This document shows, piece after piece, positions 1 to 8,449 of a DNA stretch of 34,723 bases. The notes below the pieces were generated by a model, which saw only the letters and a list, made by a program, of their open reading frames with translations, searched no databases and was not told the DNA's origin. The position numbers and the translations under genes were made by a program. Every line of letters begins with the position of its first letter. Position 1 is the first letter of the stretch. Origin of the DNA: Eubacterium sp. UBA5416 (GTDB lineage Bacteria; Bacillota; Clostridia; Lachnospirales; Lachnospiraceae); NCBI GenBank assembly GCA_002409525.1, contig DHNM01000050.1, forward strand, positions 63,564 through 98,286, in the 5' to 3' direction.

Positions 1-2
1 TG

Positions 3-3000
3 TATTTTGCCAGTTATATTGTACTGGACAGCGGTGATACAAGACTTCAGTATAAACAGGTGCTCACTGAGAGAGAATACCAGGAAGCCCGCGAGGAATA
101 TGGTGATGGATTCAAAGCCGGAATGGGAGCTGAGTCTATCAAAGAACTACTCACCGCAATTGACCTGGATAAGGAAGCAGAGGAATTAAAGAAGGGGTTA
201 AAAGAATCCAAAGGGCAGAAGCGTGCCCGTATCATCAAACGCCTCGAAGTTATGGAGGCATTCCGTGAATCCGGGAACCGCCCGGAATGGATGATACTGG
301 ATGCAATACCGGTTATTCCGCCGGATTTACGTCCTATGGTTCAGTTGGACGGAGGTCGTTTTGCGACATCCGACTTAAATGATCTGTATCGCAGAATTAT
401 TAACCGCAACAATCGCCTGAAAAGACTGTTGGATCTCGGTGCTCCGGATATTATTGTCCGAAATGAGAAACGTATGCTGCAGGAAGCTGTGGATGCGTTA
501 ATTGACAATGGCCGCCGTGGCCGTCCGGTCACAGGACCGGGAAACCGTGCACTGAAATCTCTTTCTGACATGCTGAAAGGTAAAACAGGTCGTTTCCGCC
601 AGAACCTGCTGGGAAAACGTGTCGATTATTCGGGGCGTTCTGTTATCGTGGTTGGTCCTGAACTTAAGATCTATCAGTGCGGACTCCCAAAAGAGATGGC
701 AATTGAGCTGTTCAAGCCGTTCGTCATGAAAGAACTTGTGGCAAACGGAACTGCCCATAATATTAAGAATGCAAAAAAGATGGTTGAGAGAATGCAGGAT
801 GAGGTGTGGGATGTTCTGGAAGATGTAATCAAAGAACACCCTGTTATGCTGAACCGGGCACCTACACTGCATCGTCTCGGAATAGAAGCATTTGAGCCTA
901 TCCTGGTAGAGGGTAAAGCTATTAAACTCCATCCGCTGGTTTGTACGGCGTTTAACGCCGATTTCGACGGGGATCAGATGGCGGTTCACCTTCCATTGAC
1001 TGTCGAGGCCCAGGCTGAGTGCAGATTTATGCTGCTATCTCCAAACAATCTGCTGAAACCGTCCGATGGAGGACCGGTTGCTGTCCCTTCGCAGGATATG
1101 GTACTTGGTATCTATTACATTACGCAGGAGAGACCGGGTTCAATCGGAGAAGGAAAATTCTTCAAGAGTTTTAATGAGGCAATTCTGGCAAAAGAAAACG
1201 GATACTTGAAAATGCAGTCTAGAATCACTATTCGTCGATATGGAAAGGATGCAGATGGCAATCCGATTCATGCGAACGTGAATTCCACTCTGGGACGTTT
1301 CATGTTTAATGAGATTATCCCTCAGGATCTGGGATACGTAGACAGAACAATTCCGGGAAATGAGCTTCTTCTGGAAATTGATTTTATGGTTGCCAAGAAA
1401 CAGCTGAAACAGATTCTTGAGAAGATCATCAATAATCACGGTTCTACAAAGACGGCAGAAGTTTTGGATGATATCAAAGCTATGGGCTATAAATATTCAA
1501 CGCTTGCAGCTATGACCGTATCAATTTCTGATATGACTGTACCGCCTGAGAAGCCTCAGATGATTGAAGAGGCTCAGAATATAGTGGATAAGATCACCAG
1601 AAACTATAAGCGTGGTATGATTACCGATGAAGAGCGTTATAAAGAGGTTGTAGAGACCTGGAAAAATACGGATGACAAACTTACACATGCGCTGCTTTCG
1701 GGACTTGATCCTTATAATAATATCTATATGATGGCAGACTCCGGTGCACGTGGTTCGGATAAACAGATCAAACAGCTTGCCGGCATGCGTGGACTGATGG
1801 CGGATACAACCGGCCATACGATTGAGCTGCCTATAACATCCAATTTCCGTGAGGGACTGGACGTACTGGAGTATTTTATGTCTGCCCATGGGGCACGTAA
1901 AGGACTTTCGGATACGGCTCTTCGTACCGCCGATTCCGGATATCTGACAAGACGTCTGGTTGATGTGTCTCAGGACTTGATTATCCGTGAAGTCGACTGC
2001 AGTGACGGAAAAGATCTTCCCGGCATGTACGTCGAAGAATTCGCGGATGGCAAGGAGGAGATTGAAAGTCTTCAGGAGCGTATTACAGGGCGTGTGTCTT
2101 GTGAGACGATTAAAGATAAGGATGGAAATGTCCTGGTAAAGGCAAATAAAATGATTACGCCGAAACGGGCTGAAAAAGTTATGAAAGACGGTGTAGATGA
2201 GAATGGAGATCACCTGAAGCGTGTCAAAATCCGTACGATTCTTACATGTAAGTCCCACGTCGGTATCTGTGCAAAGTGTTATGGCATGAATCTGGCAACA
2301 GGTGAAACCGTTCAGGTCGGTGAGTCTGTCGGAATTATTGCAGCTCAGTCTATCGGTGAGCCGGGTACTCAGCTGACCATGCGTACATTCCATACCGGCG
2401 GTGTGGCCGGCGGAGATATCACACAGGGTCTTCCACGTGTTGAGGAGCTCTTTGAAGCAAGAAAGCCAAAAGGTCTTGCTATTATTACAGAGATCAAGGG
2501 CCGTGCTGCGATCAAAGACAACAAAAAGAAACGTGAAATTACAGTAACTGATGACGAAGAAGGTACATCCAAGACTTATCTGATTCCTTATGGTTCAATA
2601 GTAAAGGTTCATGACGGCGATACCCTGACTGCCGGGCAGGAGCTCACAGAGGGAAGTATCAATCCCCATGATATTTTAAGAATCAGAGGAGTCCGGGAGG
2701 TGCAGGATTACATCCTCCGGGAGGTGCAGCGTGTTTACCGTCTCCAGGGTGTGGAAATTAATGATAAGCATATCGAAGTGATTGTGCGTCAGATGCTGAA
2801 GAAAATCCGTGTGGAAGAGAACGGAGATACCGATTTCCTTCCGGGTACTCTTACGAATGCCCTTGACTTCGAAGATACCAATAAGGAGATGATCCGCCAG
2901 GGAAAAGAACCTGCTGTGGGCACACAGGAGATACTCGGTATCACAAAAGCATCTCTGGCTACGGATTCCTTCCTTTCTGCGGCATCCTTCCAGGAGACTA

Positions 3001-3329
3001 CGAAAGTACTGACTGATGCAGCCATCAAAGGAAAAGTGGACAGACTAATCGGTCTGAAAGAAAATGTTCTGATCGGAAAGCTGATTCCTGCCGGTACGGG
3101 AATGAAAGCCTACAGGGATATAAAGTTGGATTGTGACCATGAACTTGGAGACCAGATTGCGGAAGAGAAGGCGGAAAAAGAAAAGAAAGAAACCGAAGCC
3201 GCCGAGGCTGTGAAAGCAAAAGAAGCGAAGTCAAAAGCAAATGAATCCGGTGCGGCTAAAACCGAAGAAACACCTGAGACTAGTGATAAACAAGATGACC
3301 AGGAGACCACAGTCATATTGAATAATTAA
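3..3329 (+). CDS. rpoC: DNA-directed RNA polymerase beta' subunit (5' truncated)
   Basis: This is the largest catalytic subunit of RNA polymerase, acting in transcription. The frame is open from base 3 and is cut by the window edge; by comparison with E. coli roughly 130 N-terminal residues, including the first zinc site, are missing. The GTG at 60 is internal, because homologous sequence (YFASYIVLD) precedes it. The active-site motif NADFDGD, which binds the catalytic Mg, lies at 954-974. The second zinc site is visible as one Cys at about 2100 and a CxxxxxxCxxC cluster at 2247-2279. The bridge/trigger-loop region (GEPGTQLTMRTFHTGG) follows at about 2355. The last 50 or so residues form a Lys/Glu/Ala-rich low-complexity tail, a variable feature of this family. 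The gene is followed by a strong intrinsic terminator. The identity is certain. Confidence 0.98.
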   Translation, partial: YFASYIVLDSGDTRLQYKQVLTEREYQEAREEYGDGFKAGMGAESIKELLTAIDLDKEAEELKKGLKESKGQKRARIIKRLEVMEAFRESGNRPEWMILDAIPVIPPDLRPMVQLDGGRFATSDLNDLYRRIINRNNRLKRLLDLGAPDIIVRNEKRMLQEAVDALIDNGRRGRPVTGPGNRALKSLSDMLKGKTGRFRQNLLGKRVDYSGRSVIVVGPELKIYQCGLPKEMAIELFKPFVMKELVANGTAHNIKNAKKMVERMQDEVWDVLEDVIKEHPVMLNRAPTLHRLGIEAFEPILVEGKAIKLHPLVCTAFNADFDGDQMAVHLPLTVEAQAECRFMLLSPNNLLKPSDGGPVAVPSQDMVLGIYYITQERPGSIGEGKFFKSFNEAILAKENGYLKMQSRITIRRYGKDADGNPIHANVNSTLGRFMFNEIIPQDLGYVDRTIPGNELLLEIDFMVAKKQLKQILEKIINNHGSTKTAEVLDDIKAMGYKYSTLAAMTVSISDMTVPPEKPQMIEEAQNIVDKITRNYKRGMITDEERYKEVVETWKNTDDKLTHALLSGLDPYNNIYMMADSGARGSDKQIKQLAGMRGLMADTTGHTIELPITSNFREGLDVLEYFMSAHGARKGLSDTALRTADSGYLTRRLVDVSQDLIIREVDCSDGKDLPGMYVEEFADGKEEIESLQERITGRVSCETIKDKDGNVLVKANKMITPKRAEKVMKDGVDENGDHLKRVKIRTILTCKSHVGICAKCYGMNLATGETVQVGESVGIIAAQSIGEPGTQLTMRTFHTGGVAGGDITQGLPRVEELFEARKPKGLAIITEIKGRAAIKDNKKKREITVTDDEEGTSKTYLIPYGSIVKVHDGDTLTAGQELTEGSINPHDILRIRGVREVQDYILREVQRVYRLQGVEINDKHIEVIVRQMLKKIRVEENGDTDFLPGTLTNALDFEDTNKEMIRQGKEPAVGTQEILGITKASLATDSFLSAASFQETTKVLTDAAIKGKVDRLIGLKENVLIGKLIPAGTGMKAYRDIKLDCDHELGDQIAEEKAEKEKKETEAAEAVKAKEAKSKANESGAAKTEETPETSDKQDDQETTVILNN

Positions 3330-3350
3330 AAGCAGATATGTTTTTTAGTG

Positions 3351-3390
3351 AAAAAGATGCCATTGCATGAGCGATGGCATCTTTTTCGGA
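3351..3390 (+). terminator. Intrinsic terminator of the rpoC transcript
   Basis: A 16-bp stem (3351-3366 with 3371-3386, one G-T wobble) closes on the tetraloop ATGA. Its right arm ends in five T's. It starts 21 bp after the rpoC stop and separates the polymerase operon from the genes downstream. Confidence 0.93.
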
Positions 3391-3466
3391 TTTTCCTTGC
3401 CATTTTCTAAAAAAGACTATAAACTATATCTAAGAGCTTGACTTATCTATAGAAAGCGGGGAATAT

Positions 3467-3724
3467 ATGGTGAAAAAGATAACAGAGATTCATGGAATGA
3501 GTGGCCTGAAGCTGGGAGTGAATGCTCTGCTGATGATAATAAACGGATTTTTACTGGCCATGATTATCTGCCTGTATCTGTTTCAGCCATCTGGAGGAAA
3601 AGCAGTTAACGCAACGATCAACAGTTTCAGAAACGATAACAGACAGTATTATGACGAAGATGAAGTCTACCGCCAGGTGAATGATAATGTCAACACCTAT
3701 CGTTCATCAGGGCGGCCGGATTAA
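3467..3724 (+). CDS. Small single-pass membrane protein, unrecognised
   Basis: I do not recognise this 85-residue protein. It has a short basic start, one hydrophobic segment at about residues 16-40 (rich in Leu, Ile and Met) and a hydrophilic, Asn/Asp/Tyr-rich C-terminal half with little predicted order. The shape suggests a single-pass protein with its C-terminal half outside the cell. A purine-rich GCGGGGAAT lies just before the ATG, a weak ribosome site. The stop is 12 bp before the next start, so the two genes are very probably co-transcribed. The pairing with a TcaA-like envelope protein suggests a shared envelope role, but that is inference. Confidence 0.7.
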   Translation: MVKKITEIHGMSGLKLGVNALLMIINGFLLAMIICLYLFQPSGGKAVNATINSFRNDNRQYYDEDEVYRQVNDNVNTYRSSGRPD

Positions 3725-3736
3725 AGGAGAGAGAAT

Positions 3737-4996
3737 TTGAAACATAGCAGGGAAAAACAAAAGAATGCAGGCAAAGAAAAGAAAGAAAACCCTTTCCTAA
3801 GACTTCCACTCTGGATCCGTGTGGTGATTATAAACGGGACTGCCTTATGTCTACTGCTTGCTGTCTTTTATATGACAGGAAGTTATCTGTATGGTCCTGC
3901 TAAAACAGCAAGGGCGTATTATGAGGCAAAATTTTCTGAAGACTGGAACAGAGTGTATGACAATTGCAGATTCCCGGATTCGAAGTTTCTTAGCAGGAAG
4001 ATCTTTGTAAATGCAAATTCCTATCAGGAGGAAGGAACAAAAAAAGAAAACAGGAAAAAGGAAATAACTTCCTATATACTGCGAAAGAAACAAGGCGATG
4101 AGGAGCGCTCAACTTATAAGGTTAATTATTCTCTGAAAGGTGATGGAGAGGCGTATTCAGAGAACCTAATAATGACACAGGGGGAGAGCGTTTTACACTG
4201 GTTTCACAACTGGTACGTCCTTCCGGAGGATCTTTATCTCAAGGATATAAAGCTGACAGTACCCCGGCAGGCTACAGTTACTGTAGATGGCATTTCTCTT
4301 TCAGATGAGTACCTGGAAACACCGAAACAAAGTTTACCGGCAGAGAGCCCCGGGACTTCGGGTCAAAATCCGGTGATAGAAAGCCTCAGGCTTACCGGAA
4401 AAGTACGAGATAATAATGATTCGAAAGATGGAAATCTAGCCGTATATAAAATTCCCTATATGTTCCGCGGAAATCATACAATAGAATTGAAAGAAACAGG
4501 TAAGGATACTTATCAGGGCATTTTCGAGATTGATGATCAGAACTCAGTGGAGGTTGTTCCGGAGCTGGCGCTGAGCAATGAATCGGGCCGAGAGATCGGC
4601 GAACGGGCTGAACAGGCGGTCAATGATCTTTTTAAAGCAGTATCCGTTCACCGGCCATTTTCAAAAGTGAGCGGTTATGTTTCGGAGGATGATCAAAAAC
4701 CTGCAAAAACAGCTTATAAGAATCTGGAATCAGAGTTTTCTACGAACAAAAAAGCCGGTATTACAACGTTAAGTGTCACGAGAGTGACCACCTCAGTTAA
4801 GAATAAAGATGACAAGATGAGCGCTGAAATCGAAATGCGGTATACCATACAAGAGGTGAAAAGACGCTTTTTCTTTTTCTACAAAGAGAAAAACTATTCC
4901 GACATTGAAAAGTTAAAAGTCCGCGTTACGAAAGAGAATGGACAGTGGGTTTTTGATGAAGGGATCATACCGGTTTTAAATGAGAAAAAGAGATAA
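3737..4996 (+). CDS. TcaA-like membrane-anchored envelope protein
   Basis: The start is TTG, supported by AAAGGAGAG at 3723-3731 and by 12-bp spacing from the previous gene. The 419-residue product has a very basic, Lys-rich cytoplasmic N-terminus, one membrane segment at about residues 26-50 and a long extracytoplasmic part. Its layout resembles the Firmicute TcaA/YvbJ family: an N-terminal YxxxFxxxDW segment after the membrane, a middle domain with a PEGA-like stretch (TVDGISLSDEYL) and a C-terminal NTF2-like domain ending near GQWVFDEG. The zinc ribbon found at the N-terminus of many TcaA proteins is absent. Such proteins are linked to envelope stress and wall-antibiotic response, but nothing in the sequence fixes a function here. 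A sporulation- or wall-associated protein of another family is the alternative. Confidence 0.55.
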   Translation: MKHSREKQKNAGKEKKENPFLRLPLWIRVVIINGTALCLLLAVFYMTGSYLYGPAKTARAYYEAKFSEDWNRVYDNCRFPDSKFLSRKIFVNANSYQEEGTKKENRKKEITSYILRKKQGDEERSTYKVNYSLKGDGEAYSENLIMTQGESVLHWFHNWYVLPEDLYLKDIKLTVPRQATVTVDGISLSDEYLETPKQSLPAESPGTSGQNPVIESLRLTGKVRDNNDSKDGNLAVYKIPYMFRGNHTIELKETGKDTYQGIFEIDDQNSVEVVPELALSNESGREIGERAEQAVNDLFKAVSVHRPFSKVSGYVSEDDQKPAKTAYKNLESEFSTNKKAGITTLSVTRVTTSVKNKDDKMSAEIEMRYTIQEVKRRFFFFYKEKNYSDIEKLKVRVTKENGQWVFDEGIIPVLNEKKR

Positions 4997-5013
4997 AAAA
5001 TAGGGGAGAAGAG

Positions 5014-6570
5014 ATGATGAAGACAATTATTGAATTTATTAACAACTGTTTTGCTTTTTTTGGGCCGTTATCTGACTTTTTATGGGAATTTCCAACAAAT
5101 TTTGAGTGGTATGCGAAGATACCGGTTTTGGGAAGCCTGCCATTTTCTATTATATTACTGGTTGGATCTGGGGTTTACTTTTCTTTTAAGCTGGGTTTTA
5201 TTCAAGTCACTCATTTTAAAAAGGGAATCAATGTGCTGACAGAAAAGAGAAATGTAAAAACAGGAATATCACCTTTGGCGGCCTTTTTCCTGAGTACAGC
5301 GATGAGGGTCGGACCCGGTAATATACTCGGTGTCACGGGGGCTATTGCCGTCGGAGGACCGGGTGCGCTTTTCTGGATGTGGGTTTCTGCGTTTTTCGGA
5401 ATGGCTACAGCTTACATGGAAGCGGTTCTGGCCCAGATATTTAAAGAAAAGAAAGACGATGAGTATGTGGGCGGCCTTCCGTTCTACGGAAGAAGACTAC
5501 TGGGAAATAAAACGTGGATTGGTATTGCACTATCGGTCCTCTATATTCTATACGCGTTTTGCTGTCTGCCTGCCCAGGGATTCAATGTAGTCTCCTCTAT
5601 TGGCAGGCTGGGGGAGATTGCGACAGGTAAAGGATTTGTTTCACAGTCATCTTTTTATTATATAATCAGCATTATCGTTGTGATCGGCACGGCTGTGATT
5701 GCCTTTGGAGGCATTAAAAAGGTATCGAAGATAACGGATAAAATGGTACCTGTAATGGCAGTCGTCTATATTATAACGGTTCTCGTCCTGATCTTCGTAA
5801 ATTTTGACAGAATTCCGTTTTTCTTCACGAGTGTATTTGGAGGTGCATTTAAACCGAAGGCTGTATTCGGGGGAGTTTTTGGCATTGTTCTGGCACAAGG
5901 AGTAAAGCGTGGACTGATGTCAAACGAAGCCGGACAGGGAACCATCTCGATGTCTGCAGCCGCTGCAGATGCCAGACATCCCTGTGAACAGGGAATGGTC
6001 GCGTCACTCGGCGTTTTCCTGGACACGATTGTCATCTGTACCATGACCGGATTTGTTGTCGTTATGGCCCACAGCTGGCTGGGACCAAATGCCGCAGCCT
6101 GGGCAGAGATGGACAAGCTGCCCAAGTTTACTGCTTCTGTGGCAGAATTGACTCCGGGAACGGCATTTAATTCAATCATGGCATTTCTAGTGACATTGTG
6201 TTTCTGCCTTTTCGCCTATACGACACTGCTTGGCATGGTAAGTTTTTCTGAAATTGTTGCCAACAGAATCAGCAAGAGCAGAAAGTTTATCAATGTCATC
6301 CGGTTTCTGGCAATTTTCACTATGGCATTTGGCATTCTGTGTAATATTGCCGGTCTTGAACTTGGAAATCTCTGGGCTTTTTCGGATCTGGGAAATATAT
6401 TAATTGTGCTTGCCAACATTCCAATTCTCTATGTGGGTTCAAAATGTGTTTTCAAGGCTACCAGTCACTATAAGAAAAACGACGGTACACCATTTACATC
6501 GTCTATTGTTGGAAGAAACGACTGCAGTTACTGGGATGAAAAAGCCCGAGAAAACCGACAGGAAAATTAA
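5014..6570 (+). CDS. AGCS-family sodium:alanine/glycine symporter
   Basis: This is an integral membrane symporter of the alanine-or-glycine:cation family, which takes up small neutral amino acids with sodium. At 518 residues it is slightly longer than usual for the family. The family signature is clear: the VGPGNILGVTGAIAVGGPGA stretch at about residues 97-116 is followed by WMWVSAFFGMAT and the conserved MEAVLAQIF. A later GLMSNEAGQGT motif and the FAYTTLLGM helix are also typical. About ten hydrophobic segments are visible. The ATG at 5014 follows GGGGAG at 5003-5008. It lies 17 bp after the TcaA-like gene and could share its transcript. A promoter starts three bases after its stop, so the next gene is expressed separately. 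The exact substrate cannot be read from sequence. Confidence 0.93.
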   Translation: MMKTIIEFINNCFAFFGPLSDFLWEFPTNFEWYAKIPVLGSLPFSIILLVGSGVYFSFKLGFIQVTHFKKGINVLTEKRNVKTGISPLAAFFLSTAMRVGPGNILGVTGAIAVGGPGALFWMWVSAFFGMATAYMEAVLAQIFKEKKDDEYVGGLPFYGRRLLGNKTWIGIALSVLYILYAFCCLPAQGFNVVSSIGRLGEIATGKGFVSQSSFYYIISIIVVIGTAVIAFGGIKKVSKITDKMVPVMAVVYIITVLVLIFVNFDRIPFFFTSVFGGAFKPKAVFGGVFGIVLAQGVKRGLMSNEAGQGTISMSAAAADARHPCEQGMVASLGVFLDTIVICTMTGFVVVMAHSWLGPNAAAWAEMDKLPKFTASVAELTPGTAFNSIMAFLVTLCFCLFAYTTLLGMVSFSEIVANRISKSRKFINVIRFLAIFTMAFGILCNIAGLELGNLWAFSDLGNILIVLANIPILYVGSKCVFKATSHYKKNDGTPFTSSIVGRNDCSYWDEKARENRQEN

Positions 6571-6572
6571 GG

Positions 6573-6601
6573 TTGACAAAAAGCCGGCTTTTCGGTAAAA
6601 T
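6573..6601 (+). promoter_or_regulatory. Sigma-A promoter of mntP with a palindrome in the spacer
   Basis: A consensus -35 TTGACA (6573-6578) and a -10 TAAAAT (6596-6601) are separated by exactly 17 bp. The spacer contains the perfect 14-bp palindrome AAAAGCCGGCTTTT (6579-6592), which could be an operator. Transcription would start near 6608, just before the riboswitch. Confidence 0.75.
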
Positions 6602-6611
6602 ACCGTTTATA

Positions 6612-6734
6612 TATTCCTTTGAGGGAGTAGTCGGCAGAATGTCTGTAGTGATATCAACACAATGATGAAAATCTGGTATTACTTGAAATGACGAGACTCA
6701 GGAGAGCTTTTAGAAGTTCTTCTGAGTCTTTTTT
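6612..6734 (+). promoter_or_regulatory. Probable yybP-ykoY manganese riboswitch with terminator
   Basis: The leader has the hallmark GAGGGAGTAG (6621-6630), close to the GGGGAGUAG of the yybP-ykoY aptamer, and a second conserved-like segment ACGAGACTC (6691-6699). The 5' TTTGAG (about 6618-6623) can pair with CTCAGG (6697-6702) as helix P1. That same strand begins a 14-bp terminator hairpin (6695-6708 with 6715-6728) followed by six T's. P1 and the terminator are therefore mutually exclusive, which is the known ON-switch arrangement where Mn stabilises P1 and prevents termination. Placement directly upstream of mntP fits. The aptamer match is by eye. Confidence 0.75.
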
Positions 6735-6769
6735 GACGCCAATAAGAAAAAAACGAGAGGATACAAATT

Positions 6770-7354
6770 ATGAGCTTGACAGAATTATTTATACTTGCTG
6801 TGGGGGTATCAATGGATGCATTTGCGGTGGCAGTCTGTAAGGGTTTATGCCTAAGCGATTTGAAGTTTAAAGATGCACTGACAGTCGGATTGTGGTTTGG
6901 AATATTCCAGGCCGGGATGCCTTTGATTGGATACATACTGGGAGCCCAGTTCCGAGAGCAGATCACAGCCATCGATCATTGGATTGCATTTATACTTTTG
7001 AGCTTAATCGGAGGAAATATGATTGTAGAGGCCTGTTCGGAAGATGAGAAAGATGAGCTGTGCTGCAGGGACAAGAAGAAAGAACTGGCTCCGAAGACAA
7101 TGCTTGTCCTCGCTGTTGCCACCAGCATTGATGCTCTGGCCGTGGGAATCACCTTTGCTTTCTTAGATGTTGCGATTCTTCCGGCTGTATCCTTTATAGG
7201 AGCTGTTACCCTGGTCTGTTCTGTCGCAGGAGTATACATCGGACACAGGTTCGGCTTAAAGCTAAAAACAAAAGCCGAAATCACCGGAGGAGCTATCCTT
7301 GTTTTGATGGGTACCAAAATTTTGCTTGAACACCTTGGGATTATTAACATTTGA
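6770..7354 (+). CDS. mntP: Manganese efflux pump MntP
   Basis: This is a small integral membrane exporter that removes excess Mn(II) from the cytoplasm. It is 194 residues, the usual length for the family, with six hydrophobic segments. Conserved membrane Asp residues are present in both halves of the internal duplication: VSMDAFAVAVCKG near residue 15 and TSIDALAVG near residue 118. The hydrophilic loop between the halves is rich in Glu, Asp, Lys and Cys. The ATG at 6770 follows GAGAGG. The gene is monocistronic: it has its own promoter and probable Mn riboswitch upstream and a hairpin downstream. Confidence 0.95.
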   Translation: MSLTELFILAVGVSMDAFAVAVCKGLCLSDLKFKDALTVGLWFGIFQAGMPLIGYILGAQFREQITAIDHWIAFILLSLIGGNMIVEACSEDEKDELCCRDKKKELAPKTMLVLAVATSIDALAVGITFAFLDVAILPAVSFIGAVTLVCSVAGVYIGHRFGLKLKTKAEITGGAILVLMGTKILLEHLGIINI

Positions 7355-7368
7355 TATTGTAAAGAAAT

Positions 7369-7441
7369 AATAAAGGGTTTTTTTGAGTATTTGTTAGAAT
7401 TGTAGAATAACAAACAACTATTCAAGAATCCTTTATTTTAT
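7369..7441 (+). terminator. Terminator hairpin after mntP
   Basis: A long imperfect inverted repeat pairs AATAAAGG (7369-7376) with CCTTTATT (7430-7437). Inner complementarity continues between the TTGAGTA-TTTGTT region and AACAAACAACTATTCAA. The right arm runs into T-rich sequence (TTTTATTTTC). Confidence 0.65.
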
Positions 7442-7460
7442 TTTCATTCTTTTTCAACTA

Positions 7461-7474
7461 TGATATAGATATCA
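7461..7474. promoter_or_regulatory. Candidate operator TGATAT-AG-ATATCA
   Basis: Two perfect 6-bp arms separated by 2 bp lie 73 bp before the first sugar-permease start, in the AT-rich promoter region. It could bind the YesN-type regulator encoded downstream. The core promoter itself is not clear; TTGCAC at 7477 and TATAAT at 7494 are badly spaced. In AT-rich DNA such a palindrome may be chance. Confidence 0.3.
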
Positions 7475-7546
7475 GGTTGCACAAAATAAAATATATAATA
7501 TTAATATTGATGCACAGATTGACGTTTTGTAAAAAAGGAGGATTAT

Positions 7547-8449
7547 ATGAAACTGAAAAGTGACGGATCATCTGGCCATCAGAAGCTTCCGTATTTGCTG
7601 ATGGCTCCTACACTTATATTGATTATTTCATTTTTGGTTTTTCCGATCGGGAGAGTTTTTTATCTTAGTTTTCAAAACTATGACCTCACACAGGCATGGA
7701 AAGACAGTTATGCGGGGGTTCAAAATTTTGTAAAGCTATTTCATGATCCTAAATTTTATAGCTCATTAGTGATCACTGGTAAATGGGTGCTGATCCAGGT
7801 ACTTGGACAACTGATCCTGGGGATGATTGTAGCATTGATTTTAAACCAGAAGTTTAAAGGCAGGGGAGCGGCAAGAGCAGTCTCTCTAGTGCCATGGGCT
7901 GTTTCCGGGGTGCTTGTCACTATGCTATGGACGTTAATGTATGATCAAAGCAATGGTTTAATCAATGATATTCTTATGAAAACTGGAATTACTTCTAAAA
8001 AGATTGCGTGGCTCGCTGATTCAAGAACATTTTTCCCCGCCGTGAATGTTGCAGAGCTGTGGAGGGGAGTCCCTTTCTTTGCGATTAATATTCTGGCAGG
8101 TCTTCAGTCTATACCGGAGGATGTTTATGAATCCAGCGCGATTGACGGATGTGGGCCTATAAAAAACTTTGTATATATTACACTGCCTTTTTTAAAAGAA
8201 AGTATCATTTTTGCCACGCTCCTTCGAGGAATCTGGGAATTCAACTCTATTGATATGATCTTCACTATGACGAACGGAGGGCCGATGGATAAAACGACAA
8301 CTCTGCCAATTTATATGATGAAGACTGCTATAATAAAAGGAAATTACGGATATGGATCGGCGATAGGTGTGATTGCTTTTCTTATTCTGCTTGTATTTGC
8401 CCTCATTTATATGAAACTGACCGGGTTTGGAGGTGAGAATCATGAATAG
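7547..8449 (+). CDS. CUT1-type sugar ABC transporter permease (MalF/UgpA-like)
   Basis: This is the first of two membrane-spanning subunits of a carbohydrate uptake transporter. The 300-residue product has six hydrophobic segments and the EAA loop that contacts the ATPase, seen as EDVYESSAIDGCGPIKNFVYITLPF at about residues 191-215 and centred on ESSAIDG. The N-terminal segment PYLLMAPTLILIISF and the NGGPMDKTTTLPIYMM stretch are typical of MalF/UgpA permeases. The ATG at 7547 follows AAGGAGG. Its last 8 bases overlap the next permease, so translation is coupled. No ATPase gene is nearby; such systems often share a MsmX-like ATPase encoded elsewhere. The sugar transported is unknown. Confidence 0.94.
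   Translation: MKLKSDGSSGHQKLPYLLMAPTLILIISFLVFPIGRVFYLSFQNYDLTQAWKDSYAGVQNFVKLFHDPKFYSSLVITGKWVLIQVLGQLILGMIVALILNQKFKGRGAARAVSLVPWAVSGVLVTMLWTLMYDQSNGLINDILMKTGITSKKIAWLADSRTFFPAVNVAELWRGVPFFAINILAGLQSIPEDVYESSAIDGCGPIKNFVYITLPFLKESIIFATLLRGIWEFNSIDMIFTMTNGGPMDKTTTLPIYMMKTAIIKGNYGYGSAIGVIAFLILLVFALIYMKLTGFGGENHE

Noticed and set aside
1521..2393. 290-codon open frame on the minus strand
   Set aside because: It lies wholly inside rpoC antisense, has no recognisable protein features and is a shadow of rpoC codon bias.
7477..7499. Core promoter TTGCAC / TATAAT for the sugar operon
   Set aside because: The spacing is only 11 bp, and no better pair could be defended in this AT-rich stretch.
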